Part shown: piece by piece, positions 38,114-50,100 of the stretch
Numbering within the stretch: the stretch's first letter is position 1
Layout: the number at the start of each line of letters is the position of its first letter
Source of the DNA: Linnemannia elongata
Taxonomy: Eukaryota > Mortierellomycota > Mortierellomycetes > Mortierellales > Mortierellaceae
DNA length: 64,000 nt
Direction of reading: 5' to 3'
Assembly: GCA_036320915.1 (NCBI GenBank)
Contig: JAXBDG010000007.1
Span: 62,001-126,000 of the forward strand
Position numbers and translations under genes: made by a program
The notes under the pieces: generated by a model
Databases searched by the model: none
What the model was told of the DNA's origin: nothing
The model's input: the letters and a program-made list of their open reading frames with translations, nothing else

Positions 38114-41100
38114 ATGCACACAACACGCGGCTGCATCGCCAACGCAGCTGTCTATTCTCTCCTCCTCCTCCAGCCCTTCTTTCTCCTCCAGTCAACCTTG
38201 GCCCAGGCACCAGGTAAACAATAAGCAACAACTGACAACAACAACAAACAAGCAACAGCAGCAACCACAAAAGAAAAACCTCCTTGTTCTATTCATAAAA
38301 CCTCGACAACAAAACAGCAAATAACTCCCCTTCGACAGTCGACAAATAACGACCAACAACAACGACTATAACAATAGCAACACACAACTCTGCGACTCAG
38401 CCTATAAGCAACTCTTTACATCCTCAAAAAAAGTTGTCGCTGTTTTGTTAGCTATTCTATTATTATCAATTATCTACCCTGCCCTTCACTCCTTCCTTTG
38501 TTCCTTTCCTCTTTGGTGGTTCCCCTTGTCTATTCCTGCGTTTTTGCCCTTACAGCTTACAGCTTACACCTTGCTTGTGCCTGCTTATGCCTGTGGTGGC
38601 TGCTTGTGTCTGCAATCGAATACATCCCTAGCCCTGTCATCCCGCCCTTCCCCTGTCCTGTCACGTCCTTCCACCTACCACCCCTCTCCCCTTCCTTCTC
38701 CTCCTTTTCCCTTTCGTCTACTGTCCTCCTGTTGACCGTTGACCCTATCTCGTTCTTTGTTTTTATCACAAGGGAAAAAGGAACAAAAACAAAGGCCAGA
38801 CCAGGTGTCCAAGTGTTTTTTTTTTGAGATACGCACAGGAAAAAAAAGAGTGAGAAAGAGTGAAAAGGAGAGGGAAGAAAAGTGAGGGAGGGAGAGATAG
38901 AGATGGATGATGACCGATGGTGATATGACGCCCATTGCAAAAACAATAAGAAAGCGGACTGTAGGCAAGATGTATAATTGGGTGAATAGGCGTCGAAGAA
39001 AAGGACTAGGCTCGACTTCATTCCCTTCTCTTTGTCGTTTCCCTTTTCTGTTTTTTTCCCCCCCCCCTTCGATACTCTCTCATATCCAGACTGTGGGCGA
39101 GGTGTGTAATTGTTATTGGGCGGATGGCGTCAAAGAAAGGGGACAAGGATGGACTTTATTCCCTTCCGTCCTCTATTTTCCCTTCAATACTCTACCTGTC
39201 ATGCCAGCGGACCCTTCCCCTCCCTATCGCTCGGACAACAAAAAAAAAGTTCACAACAACAGCATAACTGCAAACAACAAGAACATCAACAGGAAAGCAG
39301 ACCAACAAACGACAGCACTTAGGGTGTTGTGTAGGCTTGGATGGATGAATGTTTAGAAGAGTGTGTGCGACAACAATGACGATGGGTTCGGGCTATTTTT
39401 ATCAGCATTATCGACAGCCATAGACTGGCGTGGAGGGCGTATTTGTGTGTGCGCTTGAGCTGAGGATGAAAGAAGAAAGACACGCCACAAACAACATCTC
39501 TCTCTCTCGCCCAGTCGACATACACTTCATACATACTGCACATACTATCCTCCTCCCTCGCCACTGTTTCTGTCCAATCTGGTCCAGACGTATTTCCTCT
39601 TCATGTCTATGCATCTGCAACCAGCTTGCCCCAAAAACAAAAAACAGAGGATGATTTGTATCTCCCTTTCAAACAAGGAAATGGACCCTGTAGGAGTGAG
39701 AAAAGAAAGAAAGGATGACCAATACTGTCTGCATATGCCTCTCTTCCCTTTTCGCTCTCATCCACACTCACAGTTTTTGTCTCTTTCTCTCTTCTTCGCC
39801 TCGCTCTCCACGGATATATAAGAGCTTCAGCAATGACTTGCAATTCACTTTTCGCTTATTTATTTTGACTATTATCGATCGCACAACTGAGCATAATCAT
39901 AATAATTTCATTCCTCGCTGCGGCACACTCTTTCCATGTTCTGGACTCTTGGACTTCGACGCGATCAGACGTCCTCTTTTACATATGCATATGCGCATTA
40001 CCTATTTACTACTTGAAATCAATATCTAACCCATGCATGCCCTTTTGTTTCTCCTCGGAAAATACCGATCGCAATACATAGCATGTCCAACGGGCCCAAT
40101 ATGTGCTCCAGCACCAGGAGATAATTGGCGGCAAGACTCCGTCGGACAGCTACTTTGGAACTCTACGCTGATGTCTCCCTTTGGCAAATACGATACTGTC
40201 GATATCTACATTGTCGATGAAGATTCCGTGGGACGGTCGTACATGTTTAAGCAAGCCGCCGAGATTGAGTTTGGCTCGGCCGCCTCAAAACTGGATGCCA
40301 CTCTCTTCCCCGAAGGCGTTGCCAACAATCGATCCTGTCACATCGTCATCACAGGCAACGGCAATGAGCTCGATGGAAAGCACAACACCCTTAACTCTTC
40401 GTCCTTTTTCATGATCCGTAAGCTAACTATTGATAGTCTACTCTTTTGTGCCATCGTTGTTATTGACTTCTCAATGCCTTGTTTGCTCTTATTTCGCCGA
40501 GTGCTCTTCATTGCTTATCTAACGGGAAATGAATGTTCTTGGTTACGTTCTAGGCACGCAACAAAACGTCAGTGGAACGATGGTACCTATTCCAACACCA
40601 ACAGCAACGGCAACAATAAGCACATCCCTCACACTCACAACAACAACAAAGTCAACTAAAAGCGCGACTAGCACAAACGACGCGACAACCGTCCCTGCAG
40701 TATCAACCGGCATTCCCACCAACGGAGCACTCCCTTCCGACAAATCCGTATCTCTCTCACCACTCGTCATTGGCCTCATTTCTGCAGGATGTGGTGCACT
40801 GTTGATTGCAATTGTGGCAGTCTTTTTGTTGGTTCGGGCCCGTAGGAGATACAAGGGCAACACGAGTTATTTTAAGAGTTTGGACGATCAGCCAGGTTCA
40901 CCCACAGACGAGAGTGCGAAGGGATCGTCAAATTACAAATTGGAGGATGACCAAGAGTCAGCAGCAGCAGCGGCCCGGGGTGAAGGTGGTTATGGAGGCG
41001 CATTGTTTGCAGGATCGATTGCTGCTGGCCGGAGTTCATCCAACACAGCACGATCGGCAGAACCAATGATCAAGGGCGCACCGGCCATGCTGCCGTACCA

Positions 41101-41548
41101 CAGTCAAGCGCCGCCGTCACCGGCAGCACCATTACCATTGCTGGAGCGCAAGACATCGACATTGTACCACGTGCCCGAGAGCGCAGAGAGCGCGGCTGCA
41201 GCTGCAGCGGCCGCAGGAGCAGGAGCAGCAGCAGTAGGAACGACGGGACGTCAGAACTCGATGGAAAAGAACCCAGTCCTCACCGCAAACGACGCACAAT
41301 TGATTGCAGAAACGTTCCGGAAATCGATGCGGAAGCCTCAGTGGGAAAATAAGCACGACGACGACGACGACGATGAGACGGACGAGGCACGGAGAGCAGC
41401 GAACGCGTTGTTGAGGAAGGAGCTGAGCGAGGAAGGCGTGGATGTGCAACGGGGCGTACAACGTCGTGTTACTATTCAGGACCGCGCCATTCGTACGCCT
41501 GGCGGATCTACACTCGCGTCGCATTCTCTTACCATCCCACCGCCATAG
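38114..41548 (+). CDS. Single-pass membrane protein with signal peptide; possible wall sensor
   Basis: Exons 38114-38213, 40082-40417 and 40554-41548 join in phase to 476 residues. Exon 1 encodes only the signal peptide (VYSLLLLQPFFLLQSTLAQAP). Exon 2 encodes a compact extracellular domain, CPTGPICAPAPGDNWRQDS through WNSTLMSPFGKYDTVDIYIV, whose 'W...S....W' layout recalls Kre9/Knh1-like fungal surface domains. A Thr/Ser-rich stalk follows (residues about 150-210), likely O-mannosylated. One transmembrane helix, VIGLISAGCGALLIAIVAVFL, precedes basic stop-transfer RARRRY. The cytoplasmic tail has Ala-rich and acidic low complexity and ends RVTIQDRAIRTPGG. The topology matches cell-wall stress sensors such as Mid2/WSC, but no WSC domain is present. 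Intron 1 is 1868 bp. The function is inference. Confidence 0.7.
38214..40081 (+). other. 1.87-kb first intron of the membrane-protein gene
   Basis: GT-AG intron from gtaaac to acatag, separating the signal-peptide exon from the rest. It is C/T-rich in its first half. No embedded gene or RNA is recognised on either strand. Confidence 0.6.
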
Positions 41549-43841
41549 AAAGCACAGAGATAACGACCATTACGATTACTCTTTTTCCATTTATTTATTT
41601 TTTTTTAATCCGCCATTCACCACTCTTTCATTCATTTTCATGTCCATGAAGCATCCCTCCTCCCAACTCTTCCCAACTCTACCTTCTTTCATTCACCCAT
41701 GTCTTCTGTTTACTATTATTCATCTACTGCCCATTCCCATTACCCACCCTGTGTACTAAAACAAATAAAAGCACCATCCTACACCATACTCTTACATCTC
41801 AGCATCAACGGCTATATCTTTTTGTCCTCTTGCTCCAATGTATCATGTGTCATGGTGAGCGGTCTCTGCTGTTCACTTTGCTCCTGGAGTGTTCTTTTGT
41901 GTCAGGGCGCGTGGAGTGGTTGTGGAGAAAGAAATAGGAAAATAAAAAAGAAACGCGGGGGAAATGGAACATCGTCGGTTGGTTGTGTTTCTACGAATGA
42001 GGCAGTGTCTGCTTGTGTTGTGTCCACTTTTGTGGGCATGAGAGGAGTCGAGAATTTGTTTTGTTGTTCTTCTCCGGAGAAAGATAGATAAAGTGACAAA
42101 GCACAAACAAAGGATGCAGGGCTATTCTTTATATTTCCTTCCTCTTTCAAAAAAAAAAAAAAAAAAAGACAACAGTTGCACATGCATTTAACCGTTGTTC
42201 ACCAGTCTGTTTCATCCCCGCACACCTTGGCGCCTTTTCTTTTTCGTTTTCTTTTTCACTTCTTGTTTTTTCGTTTCTTCATGATGATACTGTTTAAATA
42301 TTTTTGTGTTCGCGTTATTGTTTATGTTGGTGCATGTTTGGGGTTGTGTTGTTTGTGTTGCCTTGCTGCTTTTTTGGTTACCCCATATTCCCGTTTGGAC
42401 CAAGTTTTTTGGTTTTTTTTTGTATTGTTTTGTTTTTGCCCTCGACCTTGACCCTTGACCTTGTGGCTCAATTAGGAGATGTTGCAAAGTGCGGGGAAGC
42501 TGCTTTGTTTTTCTTCTCTGTCTTCTTTCCTTACTGCTTGCCTGTTGCTTATTTTACCTTGTGCCCATTTCTGCCTCCTTCATGTCCTCATTGTGCATTG
42601 AGAAAAAGAAAGTGGTGTGAGTTTCGGAGACGGCGCATGATTTGATATATACATATATTATTAGCGTTCTTTTAGGGTCAATTGTTTGTTTCGGAGGAGG
42701 ATGTCCTTTTGCAGAGAGAGAGAGAGAGAGAAAGAGAAGCAGTGAAGAAAGGAGGAACGATTGTCTTTTTCTTCGCCTTCTGCTTCCAGGCTGTCAAAAG
42801 AGAAAAATAACCTTTAAGCCGAGAAAGAGAAAGAGAGATGAGAGAGAAGCGGAAAGAAAGAGAGGAGGACGATGAAGGGGGAGGGGGGGAGATATGATTA
42901 CGATTTGCACGCGTTTGCTTTAAAAAAGTTTTCCGGGGTTGAATCCTAACCTTTAACTTCAATTGTTACCAACGGAGGAAATATGAGGGGTAAGCCAAGG
43001 AGAGAAAGAGAGAGAGAGAGACTGACTGTCCGAAGGCGAGGGCTGGTTGCTAGTAGCGAAGGAGGAGGAGTGGTGTTGGATCAAAAAGTGTTTGTGAAAG
43101 GCAATGGAAAGGGCAATTGAAAGGGTAATAGAATGTGCGGAGAAAAGAAACAAGGCGCAGACAAGGAAGGAAGGAAGAGAAGGGAGGAAAGAGGTACAAA
43201 GTAGCTTTCGACGTCGATGAGCTCTCTCTCGCTTGTCAAGGGGATTACTTGTCCAAGTGTCGGTGTTTCTGACTGACAGGTAATTTTTCATGGCCCTAGG
43301 GCCAAGCACAGTTGAGGGGCGAATCAATCAGATCGAACAAAAACAAAGACAACGAAAAGAGCCATGTCGGACTCTTATGTACTGTTTTGAGTGAATGCTC
43401 ATTTCACTTCAATTGAATAAGAAGTGCCATAATTGCCACATGAAAAGCAAGTGTACACGACAGTGAGGAAGGTTCACTTCAGACAGAGAGAGAGGGAGTG
43501 CGTGTGGGTGTGTAAACAAGAAAGCAGACCAAACGAGTCTCGGAGATTCGGACATTCTCCTTCTCCCCCCCCCTTTCTTTCTTTCTTTCCTTTGAAGACA
43601 GAATATAAAGCGTCCCTCTTCACGCACGCGCGCGCCCTTTTTCTTTTCTCTTTCTCTTTCTCTTTCCTCTCTTCTTCCCCACCCCTCTCCCCTCTCTCCC
43701 CTCCCCTTCACCCTCAATCAACTCCTCATCAGAAAGAACTCCTTCTTTTTGCCGATTCCCTTTCCTTTTTGATTGTCGACTCCTCCTCTTCACTGATCAC
43801 CAAAAGACATTCACCTTTTTCAGATCAACTTATAACACAAT
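41549..43841. other. Intergenic: membrane-protein 3' end and aconitase promoter
   Basis: A 2.3-kb spacer. A probable poly(A) signal lies at 41764. The middle (42100-43000) has A runs and GA repeats. Bases 43560-43740 form a C/T-rich tract that is probably the aconitase leader. No gene or RNA seen. Confidence 0.55.
41764..41769 (+). terminator. Candidate poly(A) signal AATAAA, membrane-protein gene
   Basis: AATAAA 216 bp after the stop codon. Confidence 0.4.
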
Positions 43842-46800
43842 ATGTTCTCCTCCGGAGCTCTTTCCCGCACCATGAAGGTACACTTCTCTCTCATTTTCAC
43901 ACTTTATAGCGTGTCTATGACATACACACTGAGAACTCTTGTCACTTGTCCTCTTTTCCTCCACTTCTCCTCACCGTTCCGACGCGCCTTTTTTTTTTTA
44001 TTAAACATAATTCTTTCCCTTTTATCGTGATCTTGTTATGACGGATAATATAGGCGGCTGCCATCAAGGCTCCCCTCCGCACCTTTGCTCAGGCCACATC
44101 TGCCTCAACTGCCCGCAAGGTCCAGATGTCCAACTTTGAGAAGGACCAGTACATCAACTACCAGCGCATCGAGGACAACCTCGCCATCGTCAGAAAGAGG
44201 CAAGTTTCTATCTCTTTTGTTAGATCTGATAATTACGTTTTTGCTCTGGAGAGATATGCAGTCATCGATCGGGATGGAGTGACATGCTTTCATTCGGATC
44301 CGACAAGAACAACAGCAACAACTTGAAGCAAGCAATATGGATATTTTGCTAGGACGAGAATTACAAAGGAGAGTGACGGAAGAAAGAGGTAAAGCAACAA
44401 AGACCAAAAAGAAACTAACCACAGTCTATTTCTCTCTCTCTCTCTCTGCGTCTGTTTATTTTTCTCTTGTGTTCCATATCTGTTCCATCTCAACTCGGAA
44501 AATCCCTCTTTTTTCATCCTTGCCCTTGTTTTACTCCTTTTTTTTGCGCGATAAAATGGACTCAACCACAACAACAACGACACCACCAACAGACTGAACC
44601 AGCCCATGACCCTTGCCGAGAAGATCGTCTACGGTCATTTGGATGATGCCCACAACCAGGATATCGAGCGTGGAAAGTCTTACCTCAAGCTCCGCCCCGA
44701 TCGTGTTGCCTGTCAGGATGCTACCGCCCAGGTACCTTGCTTGCTCTTATCTAGCAATCGTAGAATGGCTTTCATCCTTATCGATCAATCCTTGCAACCA
44801 GTCAACTAACAAAGAAACGCGTTATTCATGACATCTTTTAGATGGCTTTGCTCCAGTTCATGTCCGCTGGTCTCCCTAACGTCGCTGTTCCCTCGACCGT
44901 CCACTGCGATCACTTGATCGAGGCCCAGGTCGGAGGCGCCAAGGACTTGTCCCGCGCCAAGGATATCAACAAGGAGGTTTACGACTTCTTGTCGACCTCC
45001 TGCGCCAAGTACGGCCTTGGTTTCTGGAAGCCTGGCTCTGGTATTATCCACCAGATCATCCTCGAGAACTATGCCTTCCCCGGAGGTCTCATGATCGGAA
45101 CTGATTCCCACACCCCCAACGCCGGAGGTCTCGGTATGGTCGCCATCGGTGTCGGTGGAGCTGATGCTGTCGATGTCATGGCCGACATCCCCTGGGAGCT
45201 CAAGTGCCCCAAGGTCATCGGAGTCAAGCTTACCGGTCAGATGTCTGGATGGACCTCAGCTAAGGATATCATCTTGAAGGTCGCTGGTATCCTCACCGTC
45301 AAGGGAGGTACCGGTGCCATCGTTGAGTACTTCGGACCTGGTGTCGACACCTTGTCCTGCACTGGTATGGCCACCATCTGTAACATGGGTGCTGAGATTG
45401 GTGCCACCACCTCGCTCTTCCCCTACAACGCCCGCATGGGTGACTACTTGAAGGCCACGACCCGTCCTTACATTGCCGACTGGGCCGATTCCTTCCAGCA
45501 CAACTTGAAGGCTGATGCCGGTGCTCACTACGATCAGGTCATCGAGATCGATCTCAACACCCTTGAGCCCCACATCAACGGACCCTTCACCCCCGATCTT
45601 GCCACCCCTCTCTCCAAGTTCAAGGAGGCCGTCAAGACCAACGGCTGGCCTGCCAAGCTCGAGGTCGGTTTGATCGGTTCCTGCACCAACTCGTCCTACG
45701 AGGACATGGCCCGCTCGGCCTCGATCGCCCAGGAGGCCCTAGACCACGGATTGAAGGCAAAGTCGATCTTCACCATCACCCCCGGTTCGGAGCAGATTCG
45801 TGCCACCATTGAGCAGGACGGTCAGATGGCCACCCTCAACGCTGCCGGTGGTATTGTCCTCGCCAACGCTTGCGGCCCCTGCATTGGTCAGTGGGATCGT
45901 CAGGATGTCCCCAAGGGCACCAAGAACTCCATCATTACTTCCTACAACCGTAACTTTACCGGACGTAACGATGCTAACCCCCAGACCCACGCCTTCGTCG
46001 CCTCCCCCGAGATCGTCACCGCTATGACCTTTGCCGGTGACTTGACCTTCGACCCCACCAAGGACACCCTCACTGGTGCCGACGGCAAGCCCTTCAAGTT
46101 CTCTGCCCCTACCGGTAACGCCCTTCCCCCCAAGGGCTACAACCCCGGCGAGGATACCTACCAGCCCCCTCCCAAGGAGAAGAGCGATGTCACCGTCAAG
46201 GTCTCGCCCACCTCCAACCGTCTCCAGCTCTTGGAGCCCTTTGCCAAGTGGAACGGCAAGGACATGGAGGACATGCCCATTTTGATCAAGGTCAAGGGCA
46301 AGTGCACGACTGATCACATCTCGATGGCCGGCCCCTGGTTGAAGTTCCGTGGACACTTGGACAACATCTCCAACAACATGTTGATCGGTGCCCTCAACTC
46401 TGAGAACGAGGCCGTCAACTCGGTCAAGAACCAGTTCAGCGGAAAGTACGACACCGTCCCCGCCGTCGCTCGCGACTACAAGGCCAAGGGTCAGCCCTGG
46501 ATCGTCATTGGTGATGAGAACTATGGTGAGGGCTCCTCCCGTGAGCACGCCGCCCTCGAGGTCCGTCACCTCGGTGGTGCCGCCGTTATCACCAAGTCGT
46601 TCGCTCGTATCCACGAGACTAACTGCAAGAAGCAGGGTCTCTTGCCCTTGACCTTCGCCAACCCTGCCGATTACGACAAGATTGCTCCCTTTGACAAGGT
46701 CTCGATCCAGGGCTTGACTAACTTCAAGGAGGGTGTCCCCCTGAACTTGCACGTCAAGAAGCAGGATGGTTCTGAGCTTGATATCAAGTTGAACCACACC

Positions 46801-46881
46801 TTCAACGAGGACCAGATCAAGTGGTTCAAGTTCGGTTCCGCCCTCAACCAGATGGCTGCCAAGGCTCAGGCCCGCGCTTAA
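43842..46881 (+). CDS. ACO1: Aconitate hydratase, mitochondrial
   Basis: Converts citrate to isocitrate in the TCA cycle with a 4Fe-4S cluster. Exons 43842-43877, 44054-44199, 44593-44731 and 44842-46881 join in phase to 786 residues, as usual. The N-terminus ([21 protein letters not shown]) is a typical matrix-targeting peptide. Cluster cysteines are in [11 protein letters not shown] and [11 protein letters not shown]. Other hallmarks: [26 protein letters not shown], the swivel-domain [13 protein letters not shown] and SFARIHETN. The usual EPRHLGG reads EVRHLGG here. Intron 2 begins with GC (GCAAGT) rather than GT; this is required to give VRKRLNQP in frame. Exon 4 has strongly C-ending codons, a sign of high expression. 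A poly(A) signal lies at 47022. Convergent with the next gene. Confidence 0.97.
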
Positions 46882-47021
46882 AGTCGTCGTTCCTTTTTTG
46901 TTCGTTTTGAATGATTATTTTTTTTTTTTTGCCTTTTTACGACTCTTTGCTTTACTTTCCCCCATTCCATGCAACCATGCCTTTTTCTCACTTATCTTTT
47001 CCTTGCACACTGTAAAATACG

Positions 47022-47027
47022 AATAAA
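47022..47027 (+). terminator. Candidate poly(A) signal AATAAA, aconitase
   Basis: AATAAA 141 bp after the aconitase stop, in the 279-bp gap to the convergent gene. Confidence 0.45.
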
Positions 47028-47160
47028 TATTTTTTTTTTTCCTCGCGATATCATATCCCCATTACTCACAATCCGCGAACTTGTTCATAAGAAAAAAAAG
47101 AGGGAGCGTCTTTTTATTCTCAACCGACCGAAGAAAAGAAAAGAAAAGATAAATGAGGGG

Positions 47161-50100
47161 TTATGAAAGGGGTCGTGGGGAATGAAAAATGCCATGCTGG
47201 CTCTCGGACTTGACGACCTTGAACGACTCCAAACCATCATCGTCATTGCCATATCCATCATCATCATCATCATCCTGGCCGTACTGTCGTTTCGTCCCCC
47301 GTTCTCCCATTGGATATCCAGAGTGCATCTGGAACAGTGGCGCTCCTGCTCCTGTTGCAGAACATGAGGGTAATGCTGGTTGATGTAGGGGTAGTGGCGA
47401 AGGCGGCGGCGGGGACGGCGAGATGGAAGGGTTGGGTGTTGTCGCCGACGAGGAGATGGGTGGGGTTACTGTCACTGTCCTGCTCAAAATCGGAACAGAC
47501 CTGGAACTAAAGACAGATTTAGATACCAACGCGTGCGACTGAGCACCTGCAGCAAGTCGAGAAGAAGGAGAAGAAGGAGTCTTCTTTTTGGACATCAACA
47601 GACTGGCGAGTGCCTTGGTCTTGGGCGTCATCAATCGTGCCTCCACCGGATCAACCACCGCCCTCGACTTCCGAGGCGTCCCCGGGGCCGTCGATAATCC
47701 ATTCATCTCATGTAGTAGCTCGTCATCCACCTCGTTCAAGGCCAGAACTGGAACCGGTGGTTCTTCTGGCTGCTGTCGTGGCAAGAAGGTATATGTCCCA
47801 AACTCGGACTCTGTCGCTGCTTTGTAGAGTGCCTCGACGCTGCTACTCAAGGCAGTAGCGGTAGTAGGAGGAGGAGGGGGAGGAGAGGCTGGGCTGTCGA
47901 AGAATCCGTAATCCTGTTGATGAGTATTAGCAGGAAGTGTAGGAGGGGTGGTCGGGATAAGGAGGCGTGTGTATTGTTGTTCTGCGGTCCCGCTTAGATT
48001 CGAAAAGGAGGCGCTCTCGTGCTCTTCGTCGTGGAGGCGATAGAGGTCGTCGATGGACATGAACCTTTGGGCCTTGGGTGTCGTTAAATCAATTACCGGT
48101 GGTTCCTGTGTGTGTCTCTTCCGAGGAGTGGTCATAGACGATCCAGGGGCTGCAAGAAGAGAGAAATCTGGAAAGGCGTCAGAAGACCATATGTTCCCTG
48201 TGGGTGATGGTGAATCCGAGAAAGGTGGTGGCGATGGTTGCATTCCGTCGGCGTCACTCAGTTTCCAGTTGGAATCACCAGCAGCAAAAGGGTTCAATCC
48301 TGAAGCCGTATCGAGAAGGCGAACAGATGTAGGCGGGACTCGCTTTCTGGGTGAGAGGGCAGCCGCCAGGGCTCTCGTCTGTGGCTTCATGTGTAACCGC
48401 AGCGTGCCAGACCGGTTGTAGAGTGCTGTTGATTCGAAAGTCAGGTTCTTAGTTGCTATTGGTGACGTGGGAGAGGCTATAGGCAAGAGCTCCTCCTCTT
48501 TCATTTGCTGATGTTGCTGCTGTTGTTGTTGTTGCCGCGGCCGAAAAGACTGGTACTGTTGCCCAACATCTGTGTCGCTCTCATCAGCGTCGTACACCGC
48601 CTCATCATCATCCGCCTCCTCTTCCCTTCTCGCTACCACGTCCTGGTGCTTCTTCAGCACCACATCCTCCTTCCCGTTGCCTTCCTGCGGGTCACCTGTA
48701 CTCCGCGCAGAGCAATCGTGTCTGGAAGCAGAATACCATCTCCACTTGTTAAACGCCCTCCTCATGATCATCAAATCGCTGCTGCCTGACTTTGGTAGAG
48801 GTCCAGAGCTTGGTTGATCCCTGTGAAAGTTGAAGGTGTCCATAGAGTCATCCTCATCCCGACGATGCGATCTGGATTGAAAATCGTACGTCCTGACCAC
48901 GGTGCCTTTCGCTGCTGCCTCTTCGTCTTCTCTTGCCCAGTGTCGCGCCCTAACCGAGTGGGAATATCTTCTCTCCGATTTCACCTGGATATCGACGTCT
49001 GATCCCAATACTCTGCTTTCCTCCTTCCGATGACGGTCGATATGTGAAGCGTCGAACAGATTAAACAAACGGCTAGTGTCACCGTGATGATGGTGGTGGT
49101 CCTTGGGTATATGGTGTGCCTTCTCCGATCGATCCTGCTCCTCTTGGCCTTGACGAAGACGGTAACGATGATGTTTGTGGTAGTGGTGATATCGATCCCA
49201 CTTGTGAGGGTGCGCTCGATGCCGAAAGGGAGACGAAGGATCGCTGCTGTCCGATATGATCACTTCGGCAGCGTCCTTCACCCTTCTCTCCTCATCCTGC
49301 TGCTCGTGGTTGATCCTATCCTTCCTTACCCTCACAGTTTCCTCCTCCTCGTCGTCCTTCAGAAAATGATTGAGCCTGTTCGTACCAGCCTTCAAGAATT
49401 CCTCCTCACCCTCCTCATTCTTGGTCCTCCACTTCCTCCTGGCTCCCTCGAATTCTTCCTCTTCGGTCTCCAAATCTTCCAGAGATTCATAGGCTTCCTC
49501 CTCCTCATCATCATCATCGTCGTCGTCTTCATAAAATTCTTCTCCCTCTCCCTCCTCGTCGTTCTCGTCTTCCTCCTCGTCCTCCTCCTCGGGTGAATAA
49601 ATGTCCTCCGCAGAGTCCGGGCGTGATACCTTAAAAACTCCCTCCCCAGGCTTCTTAAGCTTAGCCTTGGCCTTGACCTTCTGTGTCTCCCAGGGAAAGC
49701 TACCCTCCTCTGCAAAATCGACTTCGCTGCCCTGTTCGACGTCAGAGTTACCGAAGCGATCAAAGATGGACTGCCAGGCAGAAGCAAGTCGTTCACAGGA
49801 TTCCTTGCGGAGAGAATAGATGCACTTGTTCAAATCTTCATCGGATCCCGACATTTCATCGAGGACCGCTCCTACATCGGCGTCCGGTGGTTCTGTTGGT
49901 TCTGCTTGTGTTTGTGTTTGTGGTGGAAGTCTCCTTTCGATCCCGTGCCGGATGTGTCTTGTGTCCTTGTGGGGTTCATGCATGAGCCCGTGGTTGTCCT
50001 TCTTGATTCGTGGCGGGTCGCTGTCGCTGTTACTTTCACTCGGGGGTAGTTGGGGACCAGTTGTGTCCATATAGCGGTTGAGACGTCTGAGAGTAGCTTT

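Noticed and set aside
45256..46797. Long minus-strand frames opposite aconitase
   Set aside because: Shadows caused by the strong codon bias of the real gene.
29478..46881. Iron-handling gene cluster (ferritin plus aconitase)
   Set aside because: They are 13 kb apart on opposite strands with an unrelated gene between and no shared element; aconitase is the mitochondrial TCA enzyme.
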